A stretch of 28,285 bases of DNA. It comes from Rhodobacterales bacterium UBA3080. GTDB lineage: Bacteria > Pseudomonadota > Alphaproteobacteria > Rhodobacterales > Rhodobacteraceae. Positions 14,915 to 23,517 of the stretch are shown here, piece after piece (the stretch's first letter is position 1; each line of letters starts with the position of its first letter). Location: contig DFBM01000012.1 in the NCBI GenBank assembly GCA_002366645.1, positions 1-28,285 of the forward strand, read 5' to 3'. The notes under the pieces were generated by a model that worked only from the letters and a program-made list of their open reading frames with translations, was not told where the DNA came from and ran no database searches. The position numbers and the translations under genes are program-made.

Positions 14915-15459
14915 CAGGTCGTTCCTTGGTTCCCATCGGCCATTTCAGCCATCAGGATGTGTTCAGAACTCGGGGCAATACGCCCAGTGCCAGACTTTGT
15001 AAAGCGCCGCTTTATCGTGATCAGGTGCATTGCGGCCTCGGCAGCACCGCCGCCCTTGTTTTGGCCGTTCTGATCCGCGCGAACTTCCGCTTGTGGGCGG
15101 TTTTCAACTGTCAAAATGCCGTTCCCGATGCAGATGCCGTCCAACCCCATCAGTGTCAACCCACGCGAGGAATCGTTGCATACAGTGTCGTAATGTGTGG
15201 TTTCGCCGCGAATTATACAGCCGAGTGCCACGAAGCCGTCGTAAGTACCGCTGGCGAGCTTGATTGCGGTCGGAACCTCTAGCGCGCCTGGGACTTCGAT
15301 CAGATCAGGTGTCGCACCTGCCGCAATGATCGCAGCCTTTGCGCCAGCTACCAGATTGTCGGCGATATCTTTGTAATATGGCGCAACAACGATCAGCACG
15401 CGTGTAGGCGTGTCGAATTTTGGTGTCGGTAGGATGTAGTGTTGTTCTGCGGCGGCCAT
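14914..15459 (-). CDS. ribH: 6,7-dimethyl-8-ribityllumazine synthase
   Basis: Joins 5-amino-6-ribitylaminouracil and dihydroxybutanone phosphate to form lumazine, the penultimate riboflavin step. The 181-residue protein shows VPGALEVPTAI at 56-66, GCIIRGETTHYD at 80-91 with catalytic His89, and the GNGILTVEN and QAEVRAD segments near 112-129. A C-terminal tail beyond the core (about 150-181) is longer than in E. coli. ATG 15459 directly follows the ribBA stop (TAA-ATG, no gap) with GGAGGG before it. It overlaps nusB by one base. Confidence 0.93.
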   Translation of the reverse strand: MAAAEQHYILPTPKFDTPTRVLIVVAPYYKDIADNLVAGAKAAIIAAGATPDLIEVPGALEVPTAIKLASGTYDGFVALGCIIRGETTHYDTVCNDSSRGLTLMGLDGICIGNGILTVENRPQAEVRADQNGQNKGGGAAEAAMHLITIKRRFTKSGTGRIAPSSEHILMAEMADGNQGTT

Positions 15460-16551
15460 TTATCCCTCCACCGTTAGGGCGCGAGTGCCGGCGATGGACA
15501 GGCCGTAGCCCTCCAGCGCGACCACGTTGGGCGCTGCGGAATTGGTCAACAAGGTCATTTGCGAAATGCCTAGAGCGCCGAGTATCTGCGCGCCAAGACC
15601 GTATTGTCGCAAGGTTTGCGGCGCGTTTCCATCGGCTTCCATTTTCATGTGGGTGTCACGTAGAAGAACAATCGCCCCGCGACCTTCGGCTGCGATAATC
15701 TTCATTGCACCGGAAACCTGATGGGCGCGGTCCGGGTTTAGCGCCAGCATATCTTCTAGCGGGTTAATGCAGTGCATCCGCGTCAACACCGGTGCGTCCG
15801 TTGAAATATCGCCCTTGGTTAGGACGATGTGTTCGGCACCATGGGTTTCGTCGGTGTAGATCCGTAGCATCCATTCACCACCGTATTCAGATGTAACCGA
15901 GCGCACATCGGTTTCGCGCACCAGATTGTCGTGGCGGCGGCGATAGGCAATCAGGTCGGAAATTGTACCGATCTTCAGGTTGTGCTTTTCGGCGAACTCT
16001 ACAAGGTCCGGCAAACGCGCCATGGAGCCGTCGTCGTTCATGATCTCGCAAATAACACCGGAGGGATTCAGCCCTGCAAGCCGCGAGATATCGGTTGCCG
16101 CTTCGGTATGGCCGGCACGTACCAGCACACCGCCTTGGCGAGCGCGGAGCGGGAAGACGTGGCCGGGTGTGGCGATGTCTTGCGGGCCGTTGCTTGGGTC
16201 AATTGCGCAGGCAACGGTGCGGGCGCGGTCGTGGGCCGAAATTCCGGTCGTCACACCCTCGCGTGCCTCGATCGAAACTGTGAAAGCTGTTTCGTGGCGC
16301 GAGGCGTTTTGCGTGGCCATCATCGATAGACCCAAGGACTCCAGCCGTTCAGATTCCAGTGTCAGACAGACCAGTCCACGACCGTGCGTGGCCATGAAAT
16401 TGATTGCATCAGGCGTGGCCATTTGCGCGGGGATGACAAGATCACCTTCGTTCTCGCGGTCCTCGTGGTCCACCAGAATAAACATACGACCGTTGCGGGC
16501 GTCTTCGATGATTTCCTCGGTCGAGGAGATGGCGGCAGATTGGTCGTTCAT
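15460..16551 (-). CDS. ribB: Dihydroxybutanone-phosphate synthase with degenerate GTP cyclohydrolase II domain
   Basis: The N-terminal half (about 8-205) is a complete DHBP synthase: DHEDRENEGDLVIPA at 28-42, HGRGLVCLTL, GISAHDRARTV at 103-113 and RAGHTEAATDISRLAG at 145-160. It makes the four-carbon unit for lumazine. The C-terminal half (about 210-363) has the RibA fold (YGLGAQILGALGI, LLTN) but lacks the zinc site. Where GTP cyclohydrolase II has C-x10-C-x-C, this protein reads RMHCINPLEDMLALNPDRA (259-276) with no matching cysteines. The domain is therefore probably not a cyclohydrolase, and a separate RibA must exist elsewhere. The gene is 3 nt from ribE and contiguous with ribH. Confidence 0.9.
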   Translation of the reverse strand: MNDQSAAISSTEEIIEDARNGRMFILVDHEDRENEGDLVIPAQMATPDAINFMATHGRGLVCLTLESERLESLGLSMMATQNASRHETAFTVSIEAREGVTTGISAHDRARTVACAIDPSNGPQDIATPGHVFPLRARQGGVLVRAGHTEAATDISRLAGLNPSGVICEIMNDDGSMARLPDLVEFAEKHNLKIGTISDLIAYRRRHDNLVRETDVRSVTSEYGGEWMLRIYTDETHGAEHIVLTKGDISTDAPVLTRMHCINPLEDMLALNPDRAHQVSGAMKIIAAEGRGAIVLLRDTHMKMEADGNAPQTLRQYGLGAQILGALGISQMTLLTNSAAPNVVALEGYGLSIAGTRALTVEG

Positions 16552-16554
16552 AGT

Positions 16555-17154
16555 TCAGCCTTGCATTTCTGCGAGCCGCGCAACGTAGCGCGCCAGCGTG
16601 TCGATTTCCAAGTTCACGCGATCGCCGACTTTGGCATCGCCCCATGTTGTGTGGGTCTTGGTGTGAGGTATGAAGTTGATGCCAAAATCGCAACCATTCA
16701 CGTCGTTAACCGTTAAGGACACGCCGTTTAAGGTAACGGAACCCTTCTGGGCGATGAATTTCGCAAGGTCACGCGGGGCAGTGAGGGTGACCCGAGTACT
16801 GTCGCCGTCATCGTGCATTTCAATGATAGTGGCAAGCCCGTCGACATGACCCGAAACGATATGCCCGCCCAGTTCATCACCAAGCTTTAAGGCGCGCTCA
16901 AGGTTCACACGTTTACCCGCTGCCCAGTCAGCGAGGTTTGTTTTGGATACCGTCTCGGCCGAAATATCAACATCGAACCAACAACCGCCGTCTGACCCTT
17001 TGGCAATAACCGTCAGACAAACACCGTCGCAGGCTATTGATGCGCCGAGATCAATGCCGTCCGCGTCATAGGAACACCCGATCCGCGCCCGCAAATCGCC
17101 GCGATCCTCGGTTCTCTGGATGGTGCCGATGTCGGTAACAATACCGGTAAACAT
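16555..17154 (-). CDS. ribE: Riboflavin synthase, alpha subunit
   Basis: Catalyses dismutation of two lumazines to riboflavin. The 199-residue protein starts with the invariant MFTG. It has two homologous lumazine-binding domains: GASIACDGVCLTV at about 37-49 in the first and GSVTLNGVSLTV at about 137-148 in the second. The linker GGHIVSGHVDG is at 96-106. ATG 17154 has a strong AAAGGAG ending 8 nt upstream. That ribosome site lies in the 3' arm of a potential hairpin in its leader. It is the first gene of the ribE-ribBA-ribH-nusB block, divergent from kpsS. Confidence 0.93.
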   Translation of the reverse strand: MFTGIVTDIGTIQRTEDRGDLRARIGCSYDADGIDLGASIACDGVCLTVIAKGSDGGCWFDVDISAETVSKTNLADWAAGKRVNLERALKLGDELGGHIVSGHVDGLATIIEMHDDGDSTRVTLTAPRDLAKFIAQKGSVTLNGVSLTVNDVNGCDFGINFIPHTKTHTTWGDAKVGDRVNLEIDTLARYVARLAEMQG

Positions 17155-17226
17155 ATGCCTCGCTCCTTTAATGCTTCAAGGTTTGTGGTAACGCGGCGAG
17201 CAGACGGGAGCAAGAGGGCGAGGCAT
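17155..17226 (-). promoter_or_regulatory. ribE 5' leader with a hairpin over the ribosome site
   Basis: Read on the minus strand, atgcctcgccct (17226-17215) can pair with aggagcgaggcat (17167-17155). This gives nine continuous pairs, one bulged A, then three more that include the AGG of the Shine-Dalgarno. The loop between the arms is 47 nt. The pairing would hide the ribE ribosome site, so this may be a translational switch. I do not see an FMN-riboswitch core in it. Confidence 0.4.
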
Positions 17227-17307
17227 TTGTATTTGCGCTATTCTCGGGTTTGCCGTAGGGATTGTTGGCTGATTTAGGCCAAGATTAACCGACGGACCCG
17301 CCTTGTT

Positions 17308-18597
17308 TTGACTGCAAACCGTAAATTTCTGTTTCTGCAAGGCCCACACGGCCCGTTCTTTCGTCAGCTCGCAGCCAAGATCGCCGCAACCGGTGCCAGC
17401 GTTGAGCGGATCGGATTTAATCGCGGCGATGAAGTGTTTTGGGGAGCAGGAGCGGCATTCACGGGTTTCAGCGGTAGTGCGCAAGAGTGGCCGGAATTTC
17501 TGTCGAAGTATTTGGCAACTGCTAGCACTACCGACATCGTTCTTTATGGCGATAGTCGCCCCATGCACAAAACTGCCCGCGATATCGCGAAGAGGCACGG
17601 GATAACGGTACATTGCTTCGAGGAAGGATATCTGCGCCCGTACTGGGCCACATACGAGCGGGATGGCACAAACGGCAATTCGGCGCTTATGCGGTTGGAT
17701 ATCGAAGCAATGCGCCACGCCGTTGAAGCCAATCCGAGGGAGCTTTCCGAAGCGCCGGTGCAGTGGGGAGCAGCGTGGCATCATGCATTTTACGGCTTTC
17801 TGTATCACTTGTTTTTGTCGTTCCCCGGTGCGCGGTTCAAAAACTATCGCCCACATCGTCAAGAAACCGTTGGTACGGAGCTGTGGCTATATATCCGCAA
17901 GCTGGCCGCCATGCCTTTGAATGGCGTGCTAAGACGTATTAAAACACGTGGTTTGTTACGTAGTGGTGCGATATATCATTTAGTGCTCCTACAACTTAGC
18001 CACGACGCCTCGCTAAAAAGCCATTCCGACTATGGGTCTATCGAGGAATTTATAACCGATGTTGTTGAGGGTTTTGCCAAAGGCGCGCCTAGCCATCACC
18101 GGTTGGTGTTCAAGGCGCACCCGTTCGAAGACGGTCGTGAAAACCTGCCAAAGATCGTGCGACAGGTAGCAAGTTTAGCGGGAATCAACGAGCGGGTTAT
18201 ATTTATTCCGGGCGGGAAGCTTGGGCCGCTGTTGGACTCGGCCAAAAGCACAGTCACGGTAAATTCAACCGCAGCGCAACAAGCATTGTGGCGCAACTTG
18301 CCCGTGTTGGCGTTGGGACGGTCGGTGTTTTCGAAACCTGATCTGGTATCGCAAAAGCCGTTAGAAGAATATTTTGACGAACCTGAAGCTCCGCAGGCAG
18401 ATGCGTATAAATACTACCGGAAGTTTTTGCTTGAAACCTCGCAGGTTGGAGGCGGTTTTTACACTCAAACAGGGCGGGCGGAATTGTTACGGCGGGTTGT
18501 TGACCTGATGCTATCCGACGATGATCCCTATAGTTTGGTGTTGAATGGTGAAAACCAAAATGTTGAAGGGCCCAAGTTGATTGCTACAAGTAATTGA
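17308..18597 (+). CDS. kpsS: Capsule polysaccharide synthesis/export protein, KpsS-like Kdo transferase
   Basis: A 429-residue cytoplasmic protein of the KpsS family, which with KpsC builds the poly-Kdo linker between lipid and group 2-type capsular glycan. Family features are the N-terminal FLFLQGPHGPFFRQLA, the early YGDSRPMHKTARDIA and HCFEEGYLRPYW, the middle HRLVFKAHPFEDGREN, and the late FIPGGKLGPLLDSAKSTVTV followed by NSTAAQQALW and PVLALG. No ATG exists at the homologous N-terminus; TTG 17308 gives MTANRKFLFLQG and no strong ribosome site is present. It opens a three-gene plus-strand capsule cassette placed between ribE and ribD. Confidence 0.85.
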   Translation: MTANRKFLFLQGPHGPFFRQLAAKIAATGASVERIGFNRGDEVFWGAGAAFTGFSGSAQEWPEFLSKYLATASTTDIVLYGDSRPMHKTARDIAKRHGITVHCFEEGYLRPYWATYERDGTNGNSALMRLDIEAMRHAVEANPRELSEAPVQWGAAWHHAFYGFLYHLFLSFPGARFKNYRPHRQETVGTELWLYIRKLAAMPLNGVLRRIKTRGLLRSGAIYHLVLLQLSHDASLKSHSDYGSIEEFITDVVEGFAKGAPSHHRLVFKAHPFEDGRENLPKIVRQVASLAGINERVIFIPGGKLGPLLDSAKSTVTVNSTAAQQALWRNLPVLALGRSVFSKPDLVSQKPLEEYFDEPEAPQADAYKYYRKFLLETSQVGGGFYTQTGRAELLRRVVDLMLSDDDPYSLVLNGENQNVEGPKLIATSN

Positions 18598-18672
18598 GTC
18601 TGGTCGTGTAATGCGATTTGGTCTAGTTTACCGAGAATCTAAAGCCGAAGTTGAAGTGACTGGACTATATTG

Positions 18673-19821
18673 ATGCAAAGTAATTTTTTCCGGTCTCTGC
18701 GGCCTGTGGCGCTCTCGTTCACCTGTCTGTTTTTGGTTGCCTGCGGTCTGCCTGCGGCGGGACCTAGTGTAAAAGACATCACTGACAGTAGTGTCGAAAA
18801 TGGCGGCGATATTCACATTATCGATGTTACGCAAGCGGTGATTGATGCTAGTGCCCGCGAGCAATCGTCGGGTTTTAGCCGTACTTTCACGAGCGCCGGT
18901 GCCGCGTCTATTGACCGGATCAATGCCGGCGATGTGCTGACCATCACGATTTGGGAAAACGTCGAGAACGGGTTGTTCTCTTCATTGGGCCAGAAGGTTA
19001 CAACCCTGCCCGGCGTTGTCGTTGACCAACTTGGCAATATTTTCCTGCCCTATGCCGGCACAATCAAGGCAAATGGGCGGACCTCTGATGACCTTCGCTT
19101 GAAAATCACAGAACTGTTGGCCGGACAAACGCCCGATCCGCAAATCGAGGTGCGCCGCGAGGCAGGAAACGGCGCAACGGTCAGCATCATTGGCGCAGTG
19201 GGTGGGCAAGGTGTCTACCCGATCGAGGCATCCTCGCGCAGATTGACTGGCATGCTGGCCGGTGCGGGTGGCATCACACTCGATCCCAGTGTTGTGAAAA
19301 TATCGGTACGTCGCGGGCAGGAACTAGGCGAAATCTGGTTCCAGGATTTGCTGGATAATCCTACGAATGACATTCCGCTTGTGGCTGGTGACAAGATCAT
19401 TCTGGAACAGGATGAACGCTATTTTATTGCGATGGGTACGACTGGCCAACGTCGCGTAAGTTTCGAAACTCATAACCCTTCGGTGTTAGAGGCATTGGCA
19501 GCGGTCGGTGGCCTTCAGGCGACAAGATCGAACGCTAAAGGGATCTTTGTATTCCGCGAGGAGCCGGACTGGATTGCAAACCGTGTTCTTGGCCGGAGCG
19601 ATCTAGTCGGCCCTCAGCGGTTTGCTTACCTGATCGATCTCACCGCGCAGTCCAGCATGTTTGTTGGCGGTAAATTCCCGATCCGCGATGAGGACACGAT
19701 CTATGTAACCGAGGCACCATACGTCAAATGGCGCACTTTGCTGAGTACGGTGGTGAGCACAATTGACGCGGCCGTTTCACTGGATACGGCAATCGATGGC
19801 GCTACGGGTGTCTTTAATTAA
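18673..19821 (+). CDS. Outer-membrane polysaccharide export lipoprotein (Wza/KpsD-type OPX)
   Basis: A 382-residue export protein. A signal peptide with lipobox LVAC puts the acylated cysteine at residue 24. A polysaccharide-export domain is at about 80-165 (INAGDVLTITIWE, then LPGVVVDQLGNIFLPYAGTI, GRTSDDLRLKITELL, QIEVRR). Two SLBB-like segments follow (VSIIGAVGGQGVYPI near 170 and YFIAMGTTGQRRVSF near 260). The C-terminal stretch WRTLLSTVVSTIDAAVSL may be the membrane-spanning or anchoring helix. It should pass the glycan from periplasm to cell surface. ATG 18673 directly follows an in-frame TTG. KpsC begins inside its last codons. I leave the symbol blank because Wza, KpsD and BexD types cannot be separated by eye. 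Confidence 0.87.
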   Translation: MQSNFFRSLRPVALSFTCLFLVACGLPAAGPSVKDITDSSVENGGDIHIIDVTQAVIDASAREQSSGFSRTFTSAGAASIDRINAGDVLTITIWENVENGLFSSLGQKVTTLPGVVVDQLGNIFLPYAGTIKANGRTSDDLRLKITELLAGQTPDPQIEVRREAGNGATVSIIGAVGGQGVYPIEASSRRLTGMLAGAGGITLDPSVVKISVRRGQELGEIWFQDLLDNPTNDIPLVAGDKIILEQDERYFIAMGTTGQRRVSFETHNPSVLEALAAVGGLQATRSNAKGIFVFREEPDWIANRVLGRSDLVGPQRFAYLIDLTAQSSMFVGGKFPIRDEDTIYVTEAPYVKWRTLLSTVVSTIDAAVSLDTAIDGATGVFN

Positions 19822-21847
19822 GGGGCGGGGGAAGCCGCTCGCGGTATTCTCTGCCGGCTTGCTTTTCACACGCCCGTTGCGGCGCGTGATCCGCGCAGCT
19901 GGATACTCTATTTCTTCCGGCTGGTTTGGTGTGGCAGATCGCCAGATTGGTATCTGGGGGCGGATACCGATGTCGCGGCGGGTATTGTCTCGATGGCCGC
20001 TGGACCGGATCACAACGTTCGAAGACGCTTTCTTGCGCTCGGTGCTGCCCGGTCTGAAGAACCCGCCGATTGGATTGAATATCGATGATATAGGTGTGCA
20101 TTTCGACGCGCGAACACCATCACGACTTGAGAGCATCCTTCAGTCCGTGGATTTAAGCGACCCCGAACTACTTAGAAGGGCCGCAAACGGCCGCGCGTTC
20201 TTACAGCATTACGGGTTGTCGAAGTACAATCCGGTGCCGCGAGGATATGGTGAAATCCCCGTGGTCGGATATGTGCTGGTGGTCGATCAAGTGGCTGGTG
20301 ATGCCTCGATCAGCGACGGCTTGGCCGGGGCGGAAACATTTGCGCAGATGCTGGCGGCGGCGAAGGCCGAGAACCCCGGTAAACGCATCGTCATTCGGAC
20401 ACATCCGGCGGTAAAGAGTGGTGGTAAAAAAGGTCACTTCGGCGTCGAAGATACCGACGAAAATACCTCGCTAAGTTCTGAACCTCTGAACCCGTGGGAT
20501 CTGCTGGAATTCGCAGATCGCGTTTATTGCGTGACCTCGCAGATGGGGCTCGACGCGATTCTGGCGGGGCATCGGCCCGAGGTTTTCGGCGTGCCGTTTT
20601 ATGCGGGCTGGGGGCTAAGCAACGACCGCCAAACAGCGCCAAGGCGCACGCGTGTATTGAATGTAGAACAACTGTTTGCCGGCACCATGCTAATCTACCC
20701 TTTTTGGTACAATCATGCCCGTCGCGCGGGCTGCGAGTTCGAGGAGGCCGCGCAACAACTGCTGGCACAGGCCCGACACCATTGGGACGGGCTTCGAGCT
20801 ACGCATGCGGTGGGTATGCGGATGTGGAAACGCCCGCATGTAGCAAAGTTCCTGTCGGGTGGAGGAAGGACGCTAACCTTTCATTCTAGCGACCTCGCCG
20901 CTCTGCGAGCAGCACAGAAGAATGACGGTCAAATTGTTGTCTGGGCAAGTAAAGAAAACGCCGCCTTGGCAGCGGAGGCGTGCGCCGTAAAAGTTCCGTT
21001 GCTACGAATGGAAGACGGGTTTTTGCGCTCTACCGGACTTGGTGCGGAGTTGACACCAGCGGTTTCGCTGGTTCTGGACGATTGCGGTATTTACTACGAC
21101 CCAAATGCACCCAGCCAGCTAGAAACACTCATTGCGTCTTCGATTGAGCTGCCCGAATTCGCGATCGCGCGGGCGGCAAGGTTGCGCGAAAGTCTGCGGG
21201 CCTCCGGCGTTTCAAAATACAATTTGAAAGGCGAGGCCCCCGACCTTCCAGAGGGCGCGCATAAAATTCTGGTGGTGGGGCAGGTCGAGGATGATGCCTC
21301 CATCAGACTTGGCACGGATGACGTGCGCACTAATCTAGGGTTGCTTCAGGCCGCCCGTTCTCAAAACCCTTCTGCATTTATCATTTACAAACCGCATCCT
21401 GACGTTGTTGCGGGCCTGCGGAACGGGGCAATTTCGGATGCAGACACAAGCTTGTTCTGCGACCTCGTCGTTGAGAAATCCGACCCGTCCGAATTGATCG
21501 AGGTGTGCGACGAAATCTGGACGATGACATCGCTGATGGGGTTCGAGGCATTGTTGCGTGGCAAACCTGTCTCGTGTTTGGGCTTGCCGTTCTATGCTGG
21601 CTGGGGGCTTACACGAGACATCGGGCGGAAGTGTGCCCGTCGTAACGTGGCGGTTAACCTAGATCAGCTCGTGCACGCTGCTTTGCTTGATTATCCTCGC
21701 TATCACGATCCGGTTTCGCATATGCCTTGCACCGCGGAATTGGTTGTCGAGAGACTAGCAAACGGTGAGTGCCCGAAACCGGCTAGCTTAAAGATTTTGG
21801 CAAAATTACAGGGTCTGTTCGCGGGCCGCACCTCTATCTGGCGCTAG
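19796..21847 (+). CDS. kpsC: Capsule polysaccharide protein KpsC, two-module Kdo transferase
   Basis: About 683 residues in two related halves. Each half repeats the same series: EDAFLRS then EDGFLRS; LSKYN then VSKYN; VLVVDQVAGDASI then ILVVGQVEDDASI; IRTHPAV then YKPHPDV; YCVTSQMGLDAIL then WTMTSLMGFEALL; VPFYAGWGLSNDR then LPFYAGWGLTRD. This is the dual beta-Kdo transferase layout of KpsC, which makes the alternating poly-Kdo linker with KpsS. The start overlaps the export gene in another frame. ATG 19796 and GTG 19808 are both possible; an in-frame start further upstream (19763) looks less homologous. The 3' end overlaps the convergent ribD by 14 nt. Confidence 0.88.
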   Translation: MALRVSLIKGRGKPLAVFSAGLLFTRPLRRVIRAAGYSISSGWFGVADRQIGIWGRIPMSRRVLSRWPLDRITTFEDAFLRSVLPGLKNPPIGLNIDDIGVHFDARTPSRLESILQSVDLSDPELLRRAANGRAFLQHYGLSKYNPVPRGYGEIPVVGYVLVVDQVAGDASISDGLAGAETFAQMLAAAKAENPGKRIVIRTHPAVKSGGKKGHFGVEDTDENTSLSSEPLNPWDLLEFADRVYCVTSQMGLDAILAGHRPEVFGVPFYAGWGLSNDRQTAPRRTRVLNVEQLFAGTMLIYPFWYNHARRAGCEFEEAAQQLLAQARHHWDGLRATHAVGMRMWKRPHVAKFLSGGGRTLTFHSSDLAALRAAQKNDGQIVVWASKENAALAAEACAVKVPLLRMEDGFLRSTGLGAELTPAVSLVLDDCGIYYDPNAPSQLETLIASSIELPEFAIARAARLRESLRASGVSKYNLKGEAPDLPEGAHKILVVGQVEDDASIRLGTDDVRTNLGLLQAARSQNPSAFIIYKPHPDVVAGLRNGAISDADTSLFCDLVVEKSDPSELIEVCDEIWTMTSLMGFEALLRGKPVSCLGLPFYAGWGLTRDIGRKCARRNVAVNLDQLVHAALLDYPRYHDPVSHMPCTAELVVERLANGECPKPASLKILAKLQGLFAGRTSIWR

Positions 21848-22946
21848 GTTTCCAGACGTTCATTATGTCAACACCGACTATCCGGCTTGAAGTCAATTTG
21901 AACCGCGGGGCGTCTTGCAAGGCGTCGGTTTGCATCGGGCCGAAGACGCTGGCTCCCTCCGATCCAATGGCCATTCCGGCGGTGAATGTCACCAGAACGT
22001 CAACCAAATCCGCAGATATCATCGACGAGGCCACCTGACCGCCGCCCTCGCACAGCACGCGGGTGATGCCACGCTTGCCTAGCTGGATCGCCATATCTTG
22101 AAGGTCCAGCTCGCCGGTTTCGCCGTGCGCAACTTCGATCAAGTTTACGCCGATTTCTTTCCATGTCTTCATGCGGGCCTTATCCGCACCCTCGCGATGA
22201 CAAATCCATAATGGCGTTGTCTGCGCAGTGCGAGCCAATCGCGAGGTCAGCGATAGCGACAGTCCACCATCTAGGATAATTCGCACGGGATTGGCGTCGT
22301 CCATCCCCATATCGCGCACATCCAATAATGGGTCGTCGTGACGCGCCGTTCCCGCACCAATCAACACCGCGTCGTGTTTTGCCCGCATAATATGCACATG
22401 TCGACGCGCCTCGGGACCGGTGATCCAGCGACTTTCACCTCGTGCGGTGGCGATGCGTCCGTCGATGGAGCTAGCCATTTTTAACGTGAACATCGGTCGA
22501 CCGATAGTTTTCGCCAGTAAAAATCCCTGATTAAGCCCCGAAGCCTCTTCCATCAGTTCGTCGGTTTTTACATGGATGCCTGCGTCCCTTAAAATATCGA
22601 AACCTTGGCCCGATACACGCGAATCCGGATCTTCGAGGGCACACACCACTCTTGCTACCCCGGCTTCAACCAAGGCGGTCGCACAGGGTGGTGTCTTGCC
22701 GTGATGGGCGCAGGGTTCGAGCGTGACGTAGGCCGTAGCTCCGCGCGCATCGGCACCAGCTTGGGCGAGCGCAACAGTTTCCGCATGCGGGCGACCGCCC
22801 GGTTGCGTCCAGCCGCGCCCGATAAGTTTACCGTCTTTCACAATGACACAACCAACCGCCGGATTTGGCCACACCCGCCCAAGCCCGCGTTCAGCAAGGC
22901 TTAGCGCCAATCGCATCCACCGTTCGTCATGCGGAAGCGCAAACAT
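21834..22946 (-). CDS. ribD: Bifunctional pyrimidine deaminase/reductase RibD
   Basis: Performs the deamination and reduction steps of riboflavin synthesis. The 370-residue protein has the deaminase domain first, with zinc site HAE at 54-56, Cys79 and Cys88 in PCAHHGKTPPC. The reductase domain follows (FTLKMASSIDGRIATARGESRWITG at about 153-177, DAVLIGAGTARHDDPLLDVR, and VLCEGGGQVASSMI near the end). The start overlaps the nrdR stop by one base (TAATG). Its usual partner ribE lies about 4.7 kb further along the same strand because of the capsule cassette. The 3' end overlaps kpsC. Confidence 0.93.
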   Translation of the reverse strand: MFALPHDERWMRLALSLAERGLGRVWPNPAVGCVIVKDGKLIGRGWTQPGGRPHAETVALAQAGADARGATAYVTLEPCAHHGKTPPCATALVEAGVARVVCALEDPDSRVSGQGFDILRDAGIHVKTDELMEEASGLNQGFLLAKTIGRPMFTLKMASSIDGRIATARGESRWITGPEARRHVHIMRAKHDAVLIGAGTARHDDPLLDVRDMGMDDANPVRIILDGGLSLSLTSRLARTAQTTPLWICHREGADKARMKTWKEIGVNLIEVAHGETGELDLQDMAIQLGKRGITRVLCEGGGQVASSMISADLVDVLVTFTAGMAIGSEGASVFGPMQTDALQDAPRFKLTSSRIVGVDIMNVWKPSAR

Positions 22947-23410
22947 TATTCGTCGTCGGTTGGGGGCCGGAGCTCGTGGACAAATTCCTCGAAATCATCG
23001 GCAGCTTGGAAGTTCTTATAGACACTGGCAAAACGTACATAAGCGACGGTGTCGATACGGGCGAGGGTCTCCATGACGATCTGCCCGATTTTATCGGACG
23101 GGATGTCCGGTTCGCCAAGACTTTCGAGACGCCGCACGATGCCCGAGATCATCTGGTCGATGCGCTCGCCTTCGACGGGGCGTTTTTGCATCGAGATACG
23201 GATCGAACGATCCAGCTTGTCACGGTCAAAATCCTCGCGACGACCGTTTTTCTTGACCACGGTCAGATCGCGCAACTGCACGCGTTCGTAAGTTGTGAAA
23301 CGTCCCGCACAAGCCGGACAGGCCCTGCGCCGCCGAATGGCCGCATGGTCTTCGGCCGGACGGGAGTCCTTAACCTGTGTGTCTATATTTCCACAAAAGG
23401 GACACCGCAT
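22946..23410 (-). CDS. nrdR: Transcriptional repressor NrdR
   Basis: Zinc and nucleotide-binding repressor of ribonucleotide reductase genes. The 154-residue protein has the N-terminal zinc ribbon (Cys3, Cys6, Cys31, Cys34) with the family string DSRPAEDHAAIRRRR. An ATP-cone domain spans about 49-139 (VVKKNGRREDFDRDKL, then VRFASVYKNF). ATG 23410 is preceded by GAGG. A TATACT hexamer at 23458-23453 (minus strand) about 45 nt upstream could be a -10 element and is followed directly by a GATTC (GANTC) site. The gene is coupled to ribD; the nrdR-ribD pairing is common in alphaproteobacteria. Confidence 0.93.
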   Translation of the reverse strand: MRCPFCGNIDTQVKDSRPAEDHAAIRRRRACPACAGRFTTYERVQLRDLTVVKKNGRREDFDRDKLDRSIRISMQKRPVEGERIDQMISGIVRRLESLGEPDIPSDKIGQIVMETLARIDTVAYVRFASVYKNFQAADDFEEFVHELRPPTDDE

Positions 23411-23517
23411 ATGAAACCTCGTTTTATTAACTGCTCGTTTGTTTTTCGAATCAGTATAGGGAGGGTTCTAGGTTTTGGGTAGGGGGTATCGTAATGCGCT
23501 ATATAGAGGGGGGAACA

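Noticed and set aside
17155..17307. FMN riboswitch upstream of ribE
   Set aside because: I looked for the conserved FMN-element core on the minus strand and did not find it; only the two-arm hairpin over the ribosome site is visible.
23411..23517. Terminator between the YjbQ gene and nrdR
   Set aside because: No stem with a following U-run is present on the minus strand; the interval holds only a possible nrdR -10 and a GANTC site.
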